From Campylobacter anatolicus (GTDB lineage Bacteria > Campylobacterota > Campylobacteria > Campylobacterales > Campylobacteraceae), in contig NZ_JAGSSY010000004.1 of assembly GCF_018145655.1 (NCBI RefSeq), forward strand, positions 62,001 through 126,000: a stretch of 64,000 nucleotides of DNA, in the 5' to 3' direction. Position numbers and translations under genes: made by a program. The notes below the pieces were generated by a model, which was not told the origin of the DNA, made no database searches, and was given only the letters and a program-made list of their open reading frames with translations. Shown one piece after another: positions 55,347 through 62,916 of the stretch; positions within the stretch are counted from its first letter, which is position 1; each line of letters begins with the position of its first letter.

Positions 55347-55735
55347 TACTCCACCTTATAAATCTTAACTTCAAGTCCGCCGTATTCGCCGTATCTAAAA
55401 TCATAATCCCCACTTACAAGCTTATCATCGCTAAACAGTGCGTCATTTACCGCCTTTGCTATGTTATCAGTATCGCCGTGCGTTTTGTCTTTATACGTTG
55501 CTATTAGGCTTACGTGATAGCGTCCTTTTAGCTTTGGCTCGGTTTTGTTTTGAGCTTTAAAATGCCACCTTAAAAGCTCTTTAAACGCTAGGTATTTTTG
55601 ATAGCCCTTATCTACCCACTTTTGCCTTTGCGTCGTGCGTTTGTATGGAACTGGGTTATAAGCTAAATTTTCAATCTTAAGCGTATAAACTGGCTTCAAA
55701 ATAACCCCTCTTGTGCCATTATTTTTAAATCTCAT
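55346..55735 (-). CDS. rusA: RusA-family Holliday junction resolvase
   Basis: This 129-residue protein has the family core HGDTDNIAKAVNDALFSDDK with the catalytic Asp residues. An N-terminal strand YNPVPYKRTTQRQKW and a final GLEVKIYKVE complete it. RusA enzymes cut branched DNA before packaging. The ATG overlaps the end of the preceding degraded ORF and has aaggagaa upstream. It is intact. Confidence 0.87.
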   Translation of the reverse strand: MRFKNNGTRGVILKPVYTLKIENLAYNPVPYKRTTQRQKWVDKGYQKYLAFKELLRWHFKAQNKTEPKLKGRYHVSLIATYKDKTHGDTDNIAKAVNDALFSDDKLVSGDYDFRYGEYGGLEVKIYKVE

Positions 55736-55909
55736 CTGAGTTTATTCTCCTTATAAAGCAACTCTTTTATCCTGCTACCACTTAGCTTATAAACTAGCTC
55801 TCTTAAAACCACCAGCTACATTGCCATCATCATCTAAAAAATTTATACAAAACTCCGTAGGCGTTATTAAACGCACCACAACAGCCTTAATCTCTCTTTC
55901 TACTATCAC
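55732..55909 (-). pseudogene. Small prophage gene with a +1 frameshift
   Basis: From GTG 55909 the frame reads MIVEREIKAVVVRLITPTEF... to TAA 55787. If one base is removed at the T4 tract (55805-55808), it continues LRELVYKLSGRIKELLYKEN to a TGA at 55732-55734. That TGA overlaps the rusA ATG. This tight overlap suggests the longer version was the original gene. Confidence 0.5.
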
Positions 55910-56511
55910 GCTGACACCTTTTTAAAGCCAAATTTTATGCCATACTCTTTTAATTTTTCTCTGTTTATTTCTACTGGTGCATCAGGGTCTATTGGTGTAT
56001 CGTTTGAGATTTGTTTTATTGCGGGTGTATCTTTTTGGCTTATGTATTTAATAACGCCTATTCGCTCTTGATTATTAAACAGCCACTCATAAACTTCACA
56101 CTCATCATCACAACTAAGCTGGGTAGGTTTGCCGTAGTCGCTTATTTTATAGTGATTTATTAAGTTACCTTTTTCATCAACACCCAAAACAACAAAATCT
56201 TTAAATGGGTTAGCCCCATAGCACAGTCTCTCATTTTTAAAAAAAGTTTGTACGAACTCTATCACGCCGTCAATGCTTTTAAATCTAAACTCGCCATTTT
56301 TAATAGCTTCAAGCGTAAGCATTTTTCTATAAGCAAAAACGGCTTTTTTAGTAATGAGCTCTACACTCTGTTTAGGCTCTACAAAAGCCATACGAAACGC
56401 AAAAAAGTCTATAAGCCTTTCATCTGGGATTTTTGCTATTAGATTTGCTATTACTAGAGTTTGAGTATTGTTTAAATTTAACGCCTCTTTGATTATTTGC
56501 ACTCTATCCAT
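55906..56511 (-). CDS. Prophage hypothetical protein in the replication block
   Basis: This 201-residue protein starts MDRVQIIKEALNLNNTQTLV. It has a helical first half, a region with FKDFVVLGVDEKGNLINHYK, and a Lys-rich end. It overlaps its neighbours on both sides, as in a compact early operon. No family is recognised. Confidence 0.5.
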   Translation of the reverse strand: MDRVQIIKEALNLNNTQTLVIANLIAKIPDERLIDFFAFRMAFVEPKQSVELITKKAVFAYRKMLTLEAIKNGEFRFKSIDGVIEFVQTFFKNERLCYGANPFKDFVVLGVDEKGNLINHYKISDYGKPTQLSCDDECEVYEWLFNNQERIGVIKYISQKDTPAIKQISNDTPIDPDAPVEINREKLKEYGIKFGFKKVSA

Positions 56512-57304
56512 CTTGTATCCTTTTGCGTAGTGTTTGATAGCTCGTTTATCTCGATAAAACCACCCAGTAAAGCAGGGTCTAAGCCAAATTTAACGTAGTC
56601 GTTTAGATTGATTTGTGTTGATTTATTTTGAGTTTGTGTCTTAAATACGCCTTTATAGCCGTTACGCATTGAAGTTCTTATGCACTCATTTACGTCTATG
56701 CCCTCGTTATACCATTTAGTCCAATCCCTAAAGCACATATCAATCCCCATTGCACTAAAATGCCAACCATGCTCTTTTTTGTATTTTAAATAATCACTCC
56801 ACACCTTTGGGTCCAGAAAATGAGGGAGGCGAAAATCGTTTTCGCCCAAAGGGGGTAGGGGGTTTAAATTTTTATAGTTTGTATTTTTATTAGTTTGTAT
56901 TTTTAATAATTTATATTTTTCCTGGTTTGTATTATTATTTCGCGCGCATACATTATATGGCGAATGGGTATTTTTTCCGTTGGCGTCTGCATTTTTTCCG
57001 TTGGCGTCTGATTTGCTCTTTCCAAGGCTAAAAGCTTTATTTTTCTATCGATTGTTACCGCTCCGAATTTTTTGTTTTCAACCTCGATATAACCCAGCTT
57101 TCTAAGCTTGGTAATACCTGCTGAAATTGTGTCGGTTGATTTGCCTAGCTTCTCGCCTAAGTATTCATTGCTTGCGTGACAATAGCCGTTTTTGGCTGAT
57201 AGTGATGAGATTAAAAGTAGCAGCCTAAGCTCATTTTGTATTCTCTCATCAAAAAGCCACACATTAAAGCATATTGAGTAGCCGTTTTGTAAATTTTCAT
57301 TCAT
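56493..57304 (-). pseudogene. Phage replication initiator-like winged-helix protein, frameshifted
   Basis: The N-terminal frame (57304-56903) carries a winged helix: YCHASNEYLGEKLGKSTDTI and SAGITKLRKLGYIEVENK. It ends by reading through a 21-bp tandem repeat (56970-57010) into stops. The -1 frame after the A6 tract (56971-56976) gives THSPYNVCARNNNTNQEKYK and then PLGENDFRLPHFLDPKVWSD down to 56493. That C-terminal module, with FSAMGIDMCFRDWTKWYNEG, normally follows such an HTH domain. One missing A explains the split; the two ORFs would otherwise be separate proteins. Confidence 0.6.
56970..57010. repeat. 21-bp tandem repeat, two copies
   Basis: The unit attttttccgttggcgtctg plus one variable base occurs twice in a row. 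It codes for the repeated QTPTEK-type linker of the winged-helix protein. The frameshift lies in its T6/A6 tract. Confidence 0.8.
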
Positions 57305-57338
57305 CTTACACCCTCCAAACCGCTTTTAAAATTTCATT

Positions 57339-57578
57339 TTATTTGCCCGATAGGCTGTCTTTTTTAGTTCCAACTACTTTTAAATAGCCATTTGCTAAAA
57401 GCTCATTAGTGCGACCGCAAACGATATTTATACTCTGATGATACCAGCGTGATATTTCTTGTCTTGTTGCTCCGTCCTTATGCTGTAAAAACAGCTCATA
57501 AATAGCTTTACGCTTACCATTTAAAAACGGCTTTAGCTCTTTGTAGGCTTGTATTGAAGTTTGCTTTATCATTTTCAC
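57339..57578 (-). CDS. Small winged-helix DNA-binding protein
   Basis: This 79-residue protein has KRKAIYELFLQHKDGATRQE, ISRWYHQSINIVCGRTNELL and GYLKVVG. This is the layout of a MarR/replication-type winged helix. It is the early leftward gene preceding the replication protein and may regulate early genes. An aggag site lies before the ATG. Confidence 0.6.
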   Translation of the reverse strand: MKMIKQTSIQAYKELKPFLNGKRKAIYELFLQHKDGATRQEISRWYHQSINIVCGRTNELLANGYLKVVGTKKDSLSGK

Positions 57579-57600
57579 TCTCCTTTTAATTTACTTTAAA

Positions 57601-57638
57601 AACCGCCCTTTGTTGAGAGAGTAAAAATTTGGGCGGTT
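57601..57638. terminator. Stem-loop between oppositely oriented small genes
   Basis: Arms aaccgccc (57601-57608) and gggcggtt (57631-57638) are perfect over eight bases. It lies upstream of the winged-helix gene on the minus strand and upstream of the plus-strand ORF at 57723. Its direction of action is unclear. Confidence 0.4.
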
Positions 57639-57722
57639 GTTAAAATAAATTTGACTTTTATATAGGCTCTTTAGTAAAATTCCTGAGCGACCAAGCTAAA
57701 AAATTTAACTTAAAGGACTTAT

Positions 57723-57905
57723 ATGACAGACAAAGAAATAGCATTAGAGCTAACCAAAATCGTTGTTAGCTATACAAAGCTAAAAATATACACCGACACA
57801 AACAAATATGACGACACCTACGAAGATATACCAAGGGTAGATGTCGCCAAAGAGATTTCTGATATTTATAATACTATTTACAACCAAATTCACGTCTCAG
57901 AATAA
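57723..57905 (+). CDS. Small plus-strand prophage ORF
   Basis: It encodes 60 residues, starts MTDKEIALELTKIVVSYTKL and is acidic. It has an aaagga ribosome site and a promoter-like pair ttgact (57651-57656) and taaaat (57675-57680), 18 bases apart. It runs against the surrounding leftward operon, so it may be an independently expressed gene. No family is recognised. Confidence 0.5.
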   Translation: MTDKEIALELTKIVVSYTKLKIYTDTNKYDDTYEDIPRVDVAKEISDIYNTIYNQIHVSE

Positions 57906-57969
57906 GGTTGTGGCACTTTAGTCGCTCATCGTAGTTAAAATACGCTACTAAGAGCCTTATCATCTTAGT

Positions 57970-58074
57970 TTAGTCGTTTATCCCAAACCCTCTTAGTTTT
58001 TTAGATATTTTCCTAAACGCCTTATTAAAACGTTTAGCTTGAGCCTCATAGTCTATTTTTTGTTCTTCACTCAT
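57970..58074 (-). CDS. Small basic prophage protein, 34 residues
   Basis: The peptide starts MSEEQKIDYEAQAKRFNKAF and ends KKLRGFGIND. A very good ribosome site (aaggagagtaa) precedes the ATG. It follows the 69-residue gene in the leftward early operon. The function is unknown. Confidence 0.5.
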   Translation of the reverse strand: MSEEQKIDYEAQAKRFNKAFRKISKKLRGFGIND

Positions 58075-58086
58075 TTACTCTCCTTT

Positions 58087-58296
58087 CTAGTCTTTTTTTG
58101 CTTCTTGCTCGGATAGCCAAGCACGTATATTTTCCCAAGCTTGAAATGGTACGCCCAACTCAGCCCAGGCATTTTTCATTATTTCATACCTTGGTTGTAG
58201 TCTAAAATTTGGTCTTAGTATTTGCTTTACTGTTTCATATTTGTAAAATCCGAGTAAAAAATCTTTTAAAATTTTATATGTAATAACTTTTTTCAT
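58087..58296 (-). CDS. First leftward early gene, possible Cro-like regulator
   Basis: This 69-residue protein starts MKKVITYKILKDFLLGFYKY and has a segment QPRYEIMKNAWAELGVPFQA. It is divergent from the S24 repressor. The -10 of its promoter (58313-58308) lies inside an operator, and the mRNA leader would be only about six bases. By position it corresponds to cro; the fold is not obvious from sequence. Confidence 0.5.
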   Translation of the reverse strand: MKKVITYKILKDFLLGFYKYETVKQILRPNFRLQPRYEIMKNAWAELGVPFQAWENIRAWLSEQEAKKD

Positions 58297-58301
58297 AAGT
58301 T

Positions 58302-58357
58302 AAGTGTATTATAATTCCACTTAAAATAAATTTAAAAAGTGGTATTTAGATACTCTT
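58302..58357. promoter_or_regulatory. Left operator pair
   Basis: Two 21-bp sites occur at 58302-58322 and 58337-58357. Both are of the form aagtg...cactt or a close variant. The first contains the minus-strand tataat for the early leftward promoter. The first site is identical, in inverted orientation, to one at 61642-61662. Confidence 0.7.
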
Positions 58358-58377
58358 AATTCTGAATAAAAATATTA

Positions 58378-58405
58378 TATAATAGTGGATATATAATCCA
58401 CTATT
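58378..58405 (+). promoter_or_regulatory. Repressor promoter with palindromic operator
   Basis: A tataat at 58378-58383 is followed by a palindrome with 10-base arms aatagtggat (58381-58390) and atccactatt (58396-58405). This would cover the transcription start and so allow the repressor to control its own gene. Confidence 0.65.
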
Positions 58406-58417
58406 AAGGAAAATATT

Positions 58418-59083
58418 ATGAGTAAAAATTTTAACTTTTTGTTGGTAAAACAAACTATGAAAAAACTTGAGATAACACAGCAAGATTTGGCAGATTTTTT
58501 GACAAGTAGGGGTATTGTAACGCCTATTGACACCGTTAAATCGTGGTTTAGGAGTGATGATAGTCGTAGGGCTGTGCCTGAAATACCTAGAATAAAATTA
58601 ATAGGAGAATTTTTAAAACTAGATGCTAATCAGATGATTTTAGGTTTTGATGACGTTATTCCAGTAAAACAAATCCCTATCGTAGGAAGTGCTAGTTGTG
58701 GTATACCTGACACAAGCACACTCCAAGAAACAGACATATACACATACACTCTAGCCAAAGACTGGAACAGTGAAATGTATGCCGTTATCGCTAATGGCGA
58801 TAGTATGAGCCCTATGATAGAGGATGGCGACCAAGTGATTTGTGACCCCACTCTTGATATTATGGACGGCGACTTAGTACATTATCAAGTTGATGGAGAG
58901 AGTGCTATTAAAATTTATAAAAAAGACACCAAAAACAAACAGCATATTTTTATCCCAATAAACCAAGATTTTGAAACCAAAAGATTTGATATAAAAATGG
59001 AAATTCGCATGATAAAGGTAACAGACATACAAAGGTCAGTAAGAAATAACCGAAAAGCTAGACTTAGGGCATTAGGGTTTTAA
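58418..59083 (+). CDS. LexA-like S24 phage repressor
   Basis: This 221-residue protein has an N-terminal helix-turn-helix (about 10-45: MKKLEITQQDLADFLTSRGI). The C-terminal S24 peptidase domain has Ser129 in NGDSMSPMIEDGD and Lys165 in ESAIKIYK. A Cys-Gly pair (94-95) is the likely self-cleavage site. These are the marks of a CI-type repressor inactivated by RecA on DNA damage. It is flanked by operators. An aagga site precedes the ATG. Confidence 0.9.
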   Translation: MSKNFNFLLVKQTMKKLEITQQDLADFLTSRGIVTPIDTVKSWFRSDDSRRAVPEIPRIKLIGEFLKLDANQMILGFDDVIPVKQIPIVGSASCGIPDTSTLQETDIYTYTLAKDWNSEMYAVIANGDSMSPMIEDGDQVICDPTLDIMDGDLVHYQVDGESAIKIYKKDTKNKQHIFIPINQDFETKRFDIKMEIRMIKVTDIQRSVRNNRKARLRALGF

Positions 59084-59089
59084 CCGCAA

Positions 59090-59206
59090 ATGCTTAAGAA
59101 TTTAGGGCTGGATTGGATAAGCAGAGAGAAAAATATAAATGATAGTGTTATGACAGATAAACAAGCAAAAAATTTATTTGATGCATTAAAGAGCATAGTA
59201 AGGTAA
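59090..59206 (+). CDS. Small ORF after the repressor, 38 residues
   Basis: The peptide starts MLKNLGLDWISREKNINDSV. No clear ribosome site is visible, so it may be translated by coupling to the repressor stop seven bases upstream, or not at all. It precedes the GHKL ATPase gene. Confidence 0.3.
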   Translation: MLKNLGLDWISREKNINDSVMTDKQAKNLFDALKSIVR

Positions 59207-59212
59207 ATAAAC

Positions 59213-60283
59213 ATGAAAGTTTTTGTTAAACTTAGCAGAGCATCCTCTAAAAAGAATATTTCAAACATAAAAAGAAAGATAAAAAAATTATTTAAACGAA
59301 AAAATAAAAGATGCAATCGCGAACATCTACTTACCCCGCCACGTGATATGTATCACAGAAATAAAGTGCTGTGCAAAATTGATATGCCTGAAAAAATAGT
59401 TTTTCCTGAAGATATTAAAATTCTAAATTCTACGCTAGAGAGACTAAAAGAGTATAAAACCAAAAGACATAGCTATATGGTGTCAATAGACCACAGGAAA
59501 ATGGACATAATAGACAATGCCTCCATACTCCTAATGACCGTTGGTATAAATAATATTTTTAACGGGGAAAAATTAATAAGAAGTGGCAAGGTTTCCCCTG
59601 CTAAATCAATAGACCAAAGATTGGCTGCGATAGGGTATTGGGATGCGTTATGCATAAATCCTAAAAAAGAAGCTGTTGAGGAAGGGCGTAAGTATTTAAA
59701 GATAGATTATAGAAATGGTGAAAGTATAGACAACGAATTTCATTATCCAATTATAGATTTTTTTACAGGCAAAGATGAAATTTTAGAAAAAAACAAAGAC
59801 GAGCTATTCGATGCAATATTCGAAGCGATGGCAAACTCTAGCGAACATGCTTTCGTTGATTTTGACGGTGATAAAAAAATATGGTTTATGGGGGCATATA
59901 ATAAAAAAGAAAAAGAGATTGAATTTATTTTTTATGATACAGGCATTGGAATATTCAAATCATTAGAGATGGGCAGGAATAAATTTGTCCAAAAATTTTA
60001 CCGCATATCAAGACGCATTGGTAAAGAAAGTACACTAAGAACTTTGTGTAAATCCAATTTATCAAAATATAAAGATAAAAACAATAACAGAGGATTTGGG
60101 ATGATAGCATTTAAAAATTTCATAGATACCGTTAGTCAAGACCATAATAAGGAAGCTTGTCTGGAAGTTGCTACTGATGAGTTCTTATATTTAACAAAAC
60201 ATGATAAAATAATACGATTAAAATCCAAAATACAAGGGACGTTTATTAGATGGTCCATAAGGGATTTAAGGACAGGAGTATAA
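59213..60283 (+). CDS. GHKL-type ATPase of a phage-borne three-gene module
   Basis: This 356-residue protein has a basic N-terminus (residues 1-40, many Lys and Arg). An alpha/beta region around 86-115 (YMVSIDHRKMDIIDNASILL) recalls anti-sigma/STAS-linked ATPases. The Bergerat ATP-binding fold then follows. Its N-box is FEAMANSSEHAF (Glu204, Asn208, His212), the G1 box FYDTGIG (242-246) and the G2 box NRGFGM (292-297). All key residues are present, so ATP binding is expected. Its partner is the STAS-like protein next door. It is transcribed in the repressor direction, hence expressed in the lysogen. Confidence 0.75.
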   Translation: MKVFVKLSRASSKKNISNIKRKIKKLFKRKNKRCNREHLLTPPRDMYHRNKVLCKIDMPEKIVFPEDIKILNSTLERLKEYKTKRHSYMVSIDHRKMDIIDNASILLMTVGINNIFNGEKLIRSGKVSPAKSIDQRLAAIGYWDALCINPKKEAVEEGRKYLKIDYRNGESIDNEFHYPIIDFFTGKDEILEKNKDELFDAIFEAMANSSEHAFVDFDGDKKIWFMGAYNKKEKEIEFIFYDTGIGIFKSLEMGRNKFVQKFYRISRRIGKESTLRTLCKSNLSKYKDKNNNRGFGMIAFKNFIDTVSQDHNKEACLEVATDEFLYLTKHDKIIRLKSKIQGTFIRWSIRDLRTGV

Positions 60284-60285
60284 CA

Positions 60286-60606
60286 ATGGGAAACAAAATT
60301 ATATATAATTTTACCGAGAATTTTACAGATGCCCCAGGACCTAGATATAGAAAGCTTGGAGACAAGTCAGGTCAAGAATTTAGAGAAGACGTTTTAAACA
60401 ATTTGTTAAGCCAATACGACATTATAGAAATAGACGGTAGCAATATAAAGACCTCCTTTAACCCATCTTTTTTATCAGAAGCATTTTCCCCTCTATACGA
60501 ACAATTGGGAGAACATGAATTTTTTAGGAGAATTAAATTATTTAGCATTGACAATCCCAAATTAGAAGAAAAATTCAGGGCTTTTTCTAAGCCGTTAACA
60601 AAGTAA
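60286..60606 (+). CDS. STAS-like DUF4325 protein
   Basis: It has 106 residues from ATG 60286, which has an aggag site; a longer frame starts at 60250 inside the ATPase gene. The pattern FTDAPGPRYRKLGDKSGQEF, a central IIEIDGSNIKTSFNPSFLSE and a helical end match the STAS-like DUF4325 family. That family commonly occurs next to GHKL ATPases. By analogy with anti-sigma factor antagonists, it may be the ATPase's binding or phosphorylation partner. The ATPase stop is two bases upstream. Confidence 0.75.
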   Translation: MGNKIIYNFTENFTDAPGPRYRKLGDKSGQEFREDVLNNLLSQYDIIEIDGSNIKTSFNPSFLSEAFSPLYEQLGEHEFFRRIKLFSIDNPKLEEKFRAFSKPLTK

Positions 60607-60612
60607 CCCACA

Positions 60613-61011
60613 ATGGATATGTTATTGGATGTGTCATTTTGGCTCTCTTTAATAGCCATATTTTTTACGTTTATCAACTTTGTATATTTATTAACTAAAG
60701 ATAGGTTTCAAAAAATAGACAGTGAAAGAAAAGAGTGCTTGTCGATTTTAAAAGACTGTTTTTCAAAAGTATTAAAAAAAGATTATGACGGCAACATTAT
60801 TGAGCTTACATCCAATATTGAGGCAATAGGGTATTTAACTATTATTCGGCTAAATTGCATAGACGTAAATAAATTTGCATTGGCCATCAGTGATTACTAT
60901 GAAAAAAATATATCCGAAGAAAAAATGGTTGGTGAATACAAAGTATTGGTAGAGAGTGTATATAATGCAGATATTCCATTGCGGGAGTATATAAAAGAAT
61001 TAAAAAAATAA
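60613..61011 (+). CDS. Membrane-anchored third protein of the GHKL/STAS-like module
   Basis: This 132-residue protein has one N-terminal hydrophobic helix (VSFWLSLIAIFFTFINFVYL), followed by a cytoplasmic helical domain of about 100 residues. It starts six bases after the DUF4325 gene. No family is recognised. A membrane effector or anchor is the natural guess for the third gene of a sensing ATPase and STAS-like pair. Confidence 0.6.
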   Translation: MDMLLDVSFWLSLIAIFFTFINFVYLLTKDRFQKIDSERKECLSILKDCFSKVLKKDYDGNIIELTSNIEAIGYLTIIRLNCIDVNKFALAISDYYEKNISEEKMVGEYKVLVESVYNADIPLREYIKELKK

Positions 61012-61123
61012 TTTAATAAGATATTTTTTGAGAGTAAAATTCCTAACCGTATTATTTATATTTTCTCCACTTTTGCTCTCTGATAAAATCATCGAAGTAT
61101 CCGACGCCGACACAATCACAACA

Positions 61124-61542
61124 CTAAACTTCTTCATTTGTTTTTGCTAAATACTCACTGGTTATGTTTTGGGCTAAATTTTGCCAAACAACAGTCGCTT
61201 CTGTTAGTGCCAAAACATCATTTATAAATTTATTATTTTGTGATTGGTACGCAAATAAAACAGACACAGCAAACACAATAAGTGCAAGGTTATCAATACC
61301 ACCAAACCCTTGTCCACATACCATTAACACAAAAAAATCACAGCGATTTTTATCACAAATGCAACCGCCCATTTTATTAAAGATTGTTCGCCTCTTTTTT
61401 TATTTAATTTTTTTATCTCATTAGTTATGTTGCTTATGGCTTCTTGGTAGTCGTCATATTCTTTTTCACTTCTATCCCACCTTTGTCTAATAAAATCACC
61501 TTCTATATCTATACTATTTATCAAGTGCTCCCTTACGCCCAT
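61124..61542 (-). pseudogene. Small two-helix membrane protein gene with a frameshift in a homopolymer
   Basis: The first frame (61542-61324) encodes MGVREHLINSIDIEGDFIRQ, a coiled region and a hydrophobic start AVAFVIKIAVIF. The second (to 61124) continues VLMVCGQGFGGIDNLALIVF and AVSVLFAYQ, then NEEV. Adding one base to the T7 tract (minus strand, 61331-61337) joins them into about 138 residues with two membrane helices. A superinfection-exclusion role is possible from its place but not shown. Confidence 0.5.
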
Positions 61543-61605
61543 AACATAAACCTTTTTTCTTTTGTGGTAATTTTTGCAAAATTATAGCACAAAATAAATT
61601 TTTTA

Positions 61606-61662
61606 AAGTGTATTTTTTATCCACTTTTTTAAGATAAATTTAAGTGGAATTATAATACACTT
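61606..61662 (+). promoter_or_regulatory. Right operator pair and early rightward promoter
   Basis: Two 21-bp sites, 61606-61626 and 61642-61662, match the left pair in inverted order. The second contains tataat at 61651-61656 on the plus strand, so the promoter starts near 61663 and is covered by the repressor. Confidence 0.7.
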
Positions 61663-61680
61663 TAGCTATCAAAACAAAAA

Positions 61681-61824
61681 AGGCTGGATAGGCAAAAAGC
61701 TTTTGACCGACAGAGCCTCCGCGAGTAGCGGTTAATCTGGTTTTATCGGAAGTGCACTAGGGAGGCAGACTGCCCTAGCGACCACAAGCGAACTTTTAGG
61801 ATAGTTTTTAGGTTCGTTTTTAAA
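61681..61824 (+). ncRNA. Structured RNA resembling phage C4 antisense RNA
   Basis: From about 61700 the RNA can fold. ccga (61707-61710) pairs with tcgg (61746-61749), caga (61711-61714) with tctg (61736-61739), and ccgc with gcgg around gagta (61719-61731). A second hairpin is ctaggg (61757-61762)/ccctag (61773-61778). Weak arms cgaac/gttcg followed by ttttt near 61817-61821 could end it. The gaccgacag...ttaatctgg...tcggaagtg wording is what I recall of C4 RNAs of P1/P7-like phages. Those are cut from the leader of the operon they repress, which matches this position. Confidence 0.55.
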
Positions 61825-61881
61825 ATTCTGCTAAAAAGTCCACTTTAATGTAAAAAGATATAATTTAAAAAGGAGGTAAAG

Positions 61882-62295
61882 ATGGAAAATAAAAACATTG
61901 AGCTATTTAATTATTATGCCGGGGTGCTTTTTGCACGGTTGATAGATGAATTCCCACTGCCTTTTGATGAAAAGATGGCTAATTTATTGCGTGATGGTAT
62001 CGACTTTGGCGACGAGATAGAGCTAATAAAGCATAATAATATCATCTATTATACTGTTATATGGCTTTGTGATAATGGCTTTATAAAAGTAGAGCAATGC
62101 ACTAAAGGTGGGATAATGGGTGCGGTTTTAACTCATAAAGGGCTTGAAATTTTAAAGAAGACGCCCCAAAGCATAGACGGTAAAAGTTTGGGCGATAATC
62201 TAAAACAAGCCGTAAAAATAGGCAAAGAGGAGCTAATAAAAACCGCCGTTAATAAAATCTTTGCGACTTCAATTAATATATTAGTCTCTAAGTAA
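61882..62295 (+). CDS. Prophage early protein downstream of the C4-like RNA
   Basis: This 137-residue protein starts MENKNIELFNYYAGVLFARL. A winged-helix-like part follows, with NNIIYYTVIWLCDNGFIKVE and GGIMGAVLTHKGLEILKKTP. The ribosome site aaaggaggtaaag is very strong and is complementary over ggagg to cctcc in the C4-like RNA (61716-61720). In P1 this place holds icd/ant; similarity to an antirepressor is not visible here. Confidence 0.6.
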   Translation: MENKNIELFNYYAGVLFARLIDEFPLPFDEKMANLLRDGIDFGDEIELIKHNNIIYYTVIWLCDNGFIKVEQCTKGGIMGAVLTHKGLEILKKTPQSIDGKSLGDNLKQAVKIGKEELIKTAVNKIFATSINILVSK

Positions 62296-62332
62296 GATTA
62301 TATCTTTTTACATTAAATTCTAAGGCTAACCG

Positions 62333-62440
62333 ATGAGATTTATAAGACCGCTTTTACGCTATTTGTTTAAAATTTTTAGATATTTTAGACGCAAAGATAG
62401 GCATTTAATCAAAAATATAAAATTCTTAAGTTTAAATTAA
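62333..62440 (+). CDS. Small very basic peptide ORF, 35 residues
   Basis: The peptide begins MRFIRPLLRYLFKIFRYFRR and is rich in Arg, Lys and Phe. An aagg site lies nine bases before the ATG. It belongs to a run of tiny ORFs in the rightward operon. Confidence 0.35.
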   Translation: MRFIRPLLRYLFKIFRYFRRKDRHLIKNIKFLSLN

Positions 62441-62566
62441 AAATAATAAATTTGATATATGAGTTAAATATCTTATTTCAATTTATTTCAATTTATTTAA
62501 GTATGTTTTATTGCTTTTTAGTGTATTATAAGTTAAAGGGCTAAAAATGAAGAAATGGATTAAAAA

Positions 62567-62668
62567 ATGGACGCACTTGCTTGGTTTTCAACTATCCTAG
62601 CCATTGTTTCTACAATAGCTTATTTTATATTTAAAGATAAAATTAAAAAGCTAGCCCATAATAAATAA
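62567..62668 (+). CDS. Small membrane peptide, 33 residues
   Basis: It begins MDALAWFSTILAIVSTIAYF and ends in a basic tail KDKIKKLAHNK, a typical single-pass helix. It overlaps a 17-codon ORF starting at 62547 with an aaaggg site, so translational coupling may be used. Confidence 0.4.
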   Translation: MDALAWFSTILAIVSTIAYFIFKDKIKKLAHNK

Positions 62669-62727
62669 AAAAGGCGATATAATGCCAAATGTAGAAGTAA
62701 CATTAAATTTTGTGTTAAAATACTGCT

Positions 62728-62916
62728 ATGAATAGTTTAACCGGTTCGCTTTTACGAGACTTTGGGCTTGGCTTTTTTATCAATGGGCTTTTTACCATTA
62801 CACAAAACGGCTTTACCATAAACTCGGTATTAGCTACACTTATCGCCACTAAAATTTTAATATTTGGCGTTTTAATCCAAAGAGAGGAGCAGATACAATG
62901 GAAGCACAAACAATAA
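62728..62916 (+). CDS. Small membrane protein
   Basis: This 62-residue protein has two hydrophobic stretches (LGFFINGLFTITQNGF and SVLATLIATKILIFGVLI) and a charged end. No family is recognised. It overlaps the next small ORF by 19 bases. Confidence 0.45.
   Translation: MNSLTGSLLRDFGLGFFINGLFTITQNGFTINSVLATLIATKILIFGVLIQREEQIQWKHKQ

Noticed and set aside
57969-58074. Treating the minus-strand small ORF as noise
   Set aside because: Rejected as noise at first because of its size, then kept because of its strong ribosome site and position.
61681-61800. tRNA or tmRNA-like gene in the structured region
   Set aside because: No cloverleaf, TTC-arm or CCA end can be folded; the stems fit an antisense-type RNA better.
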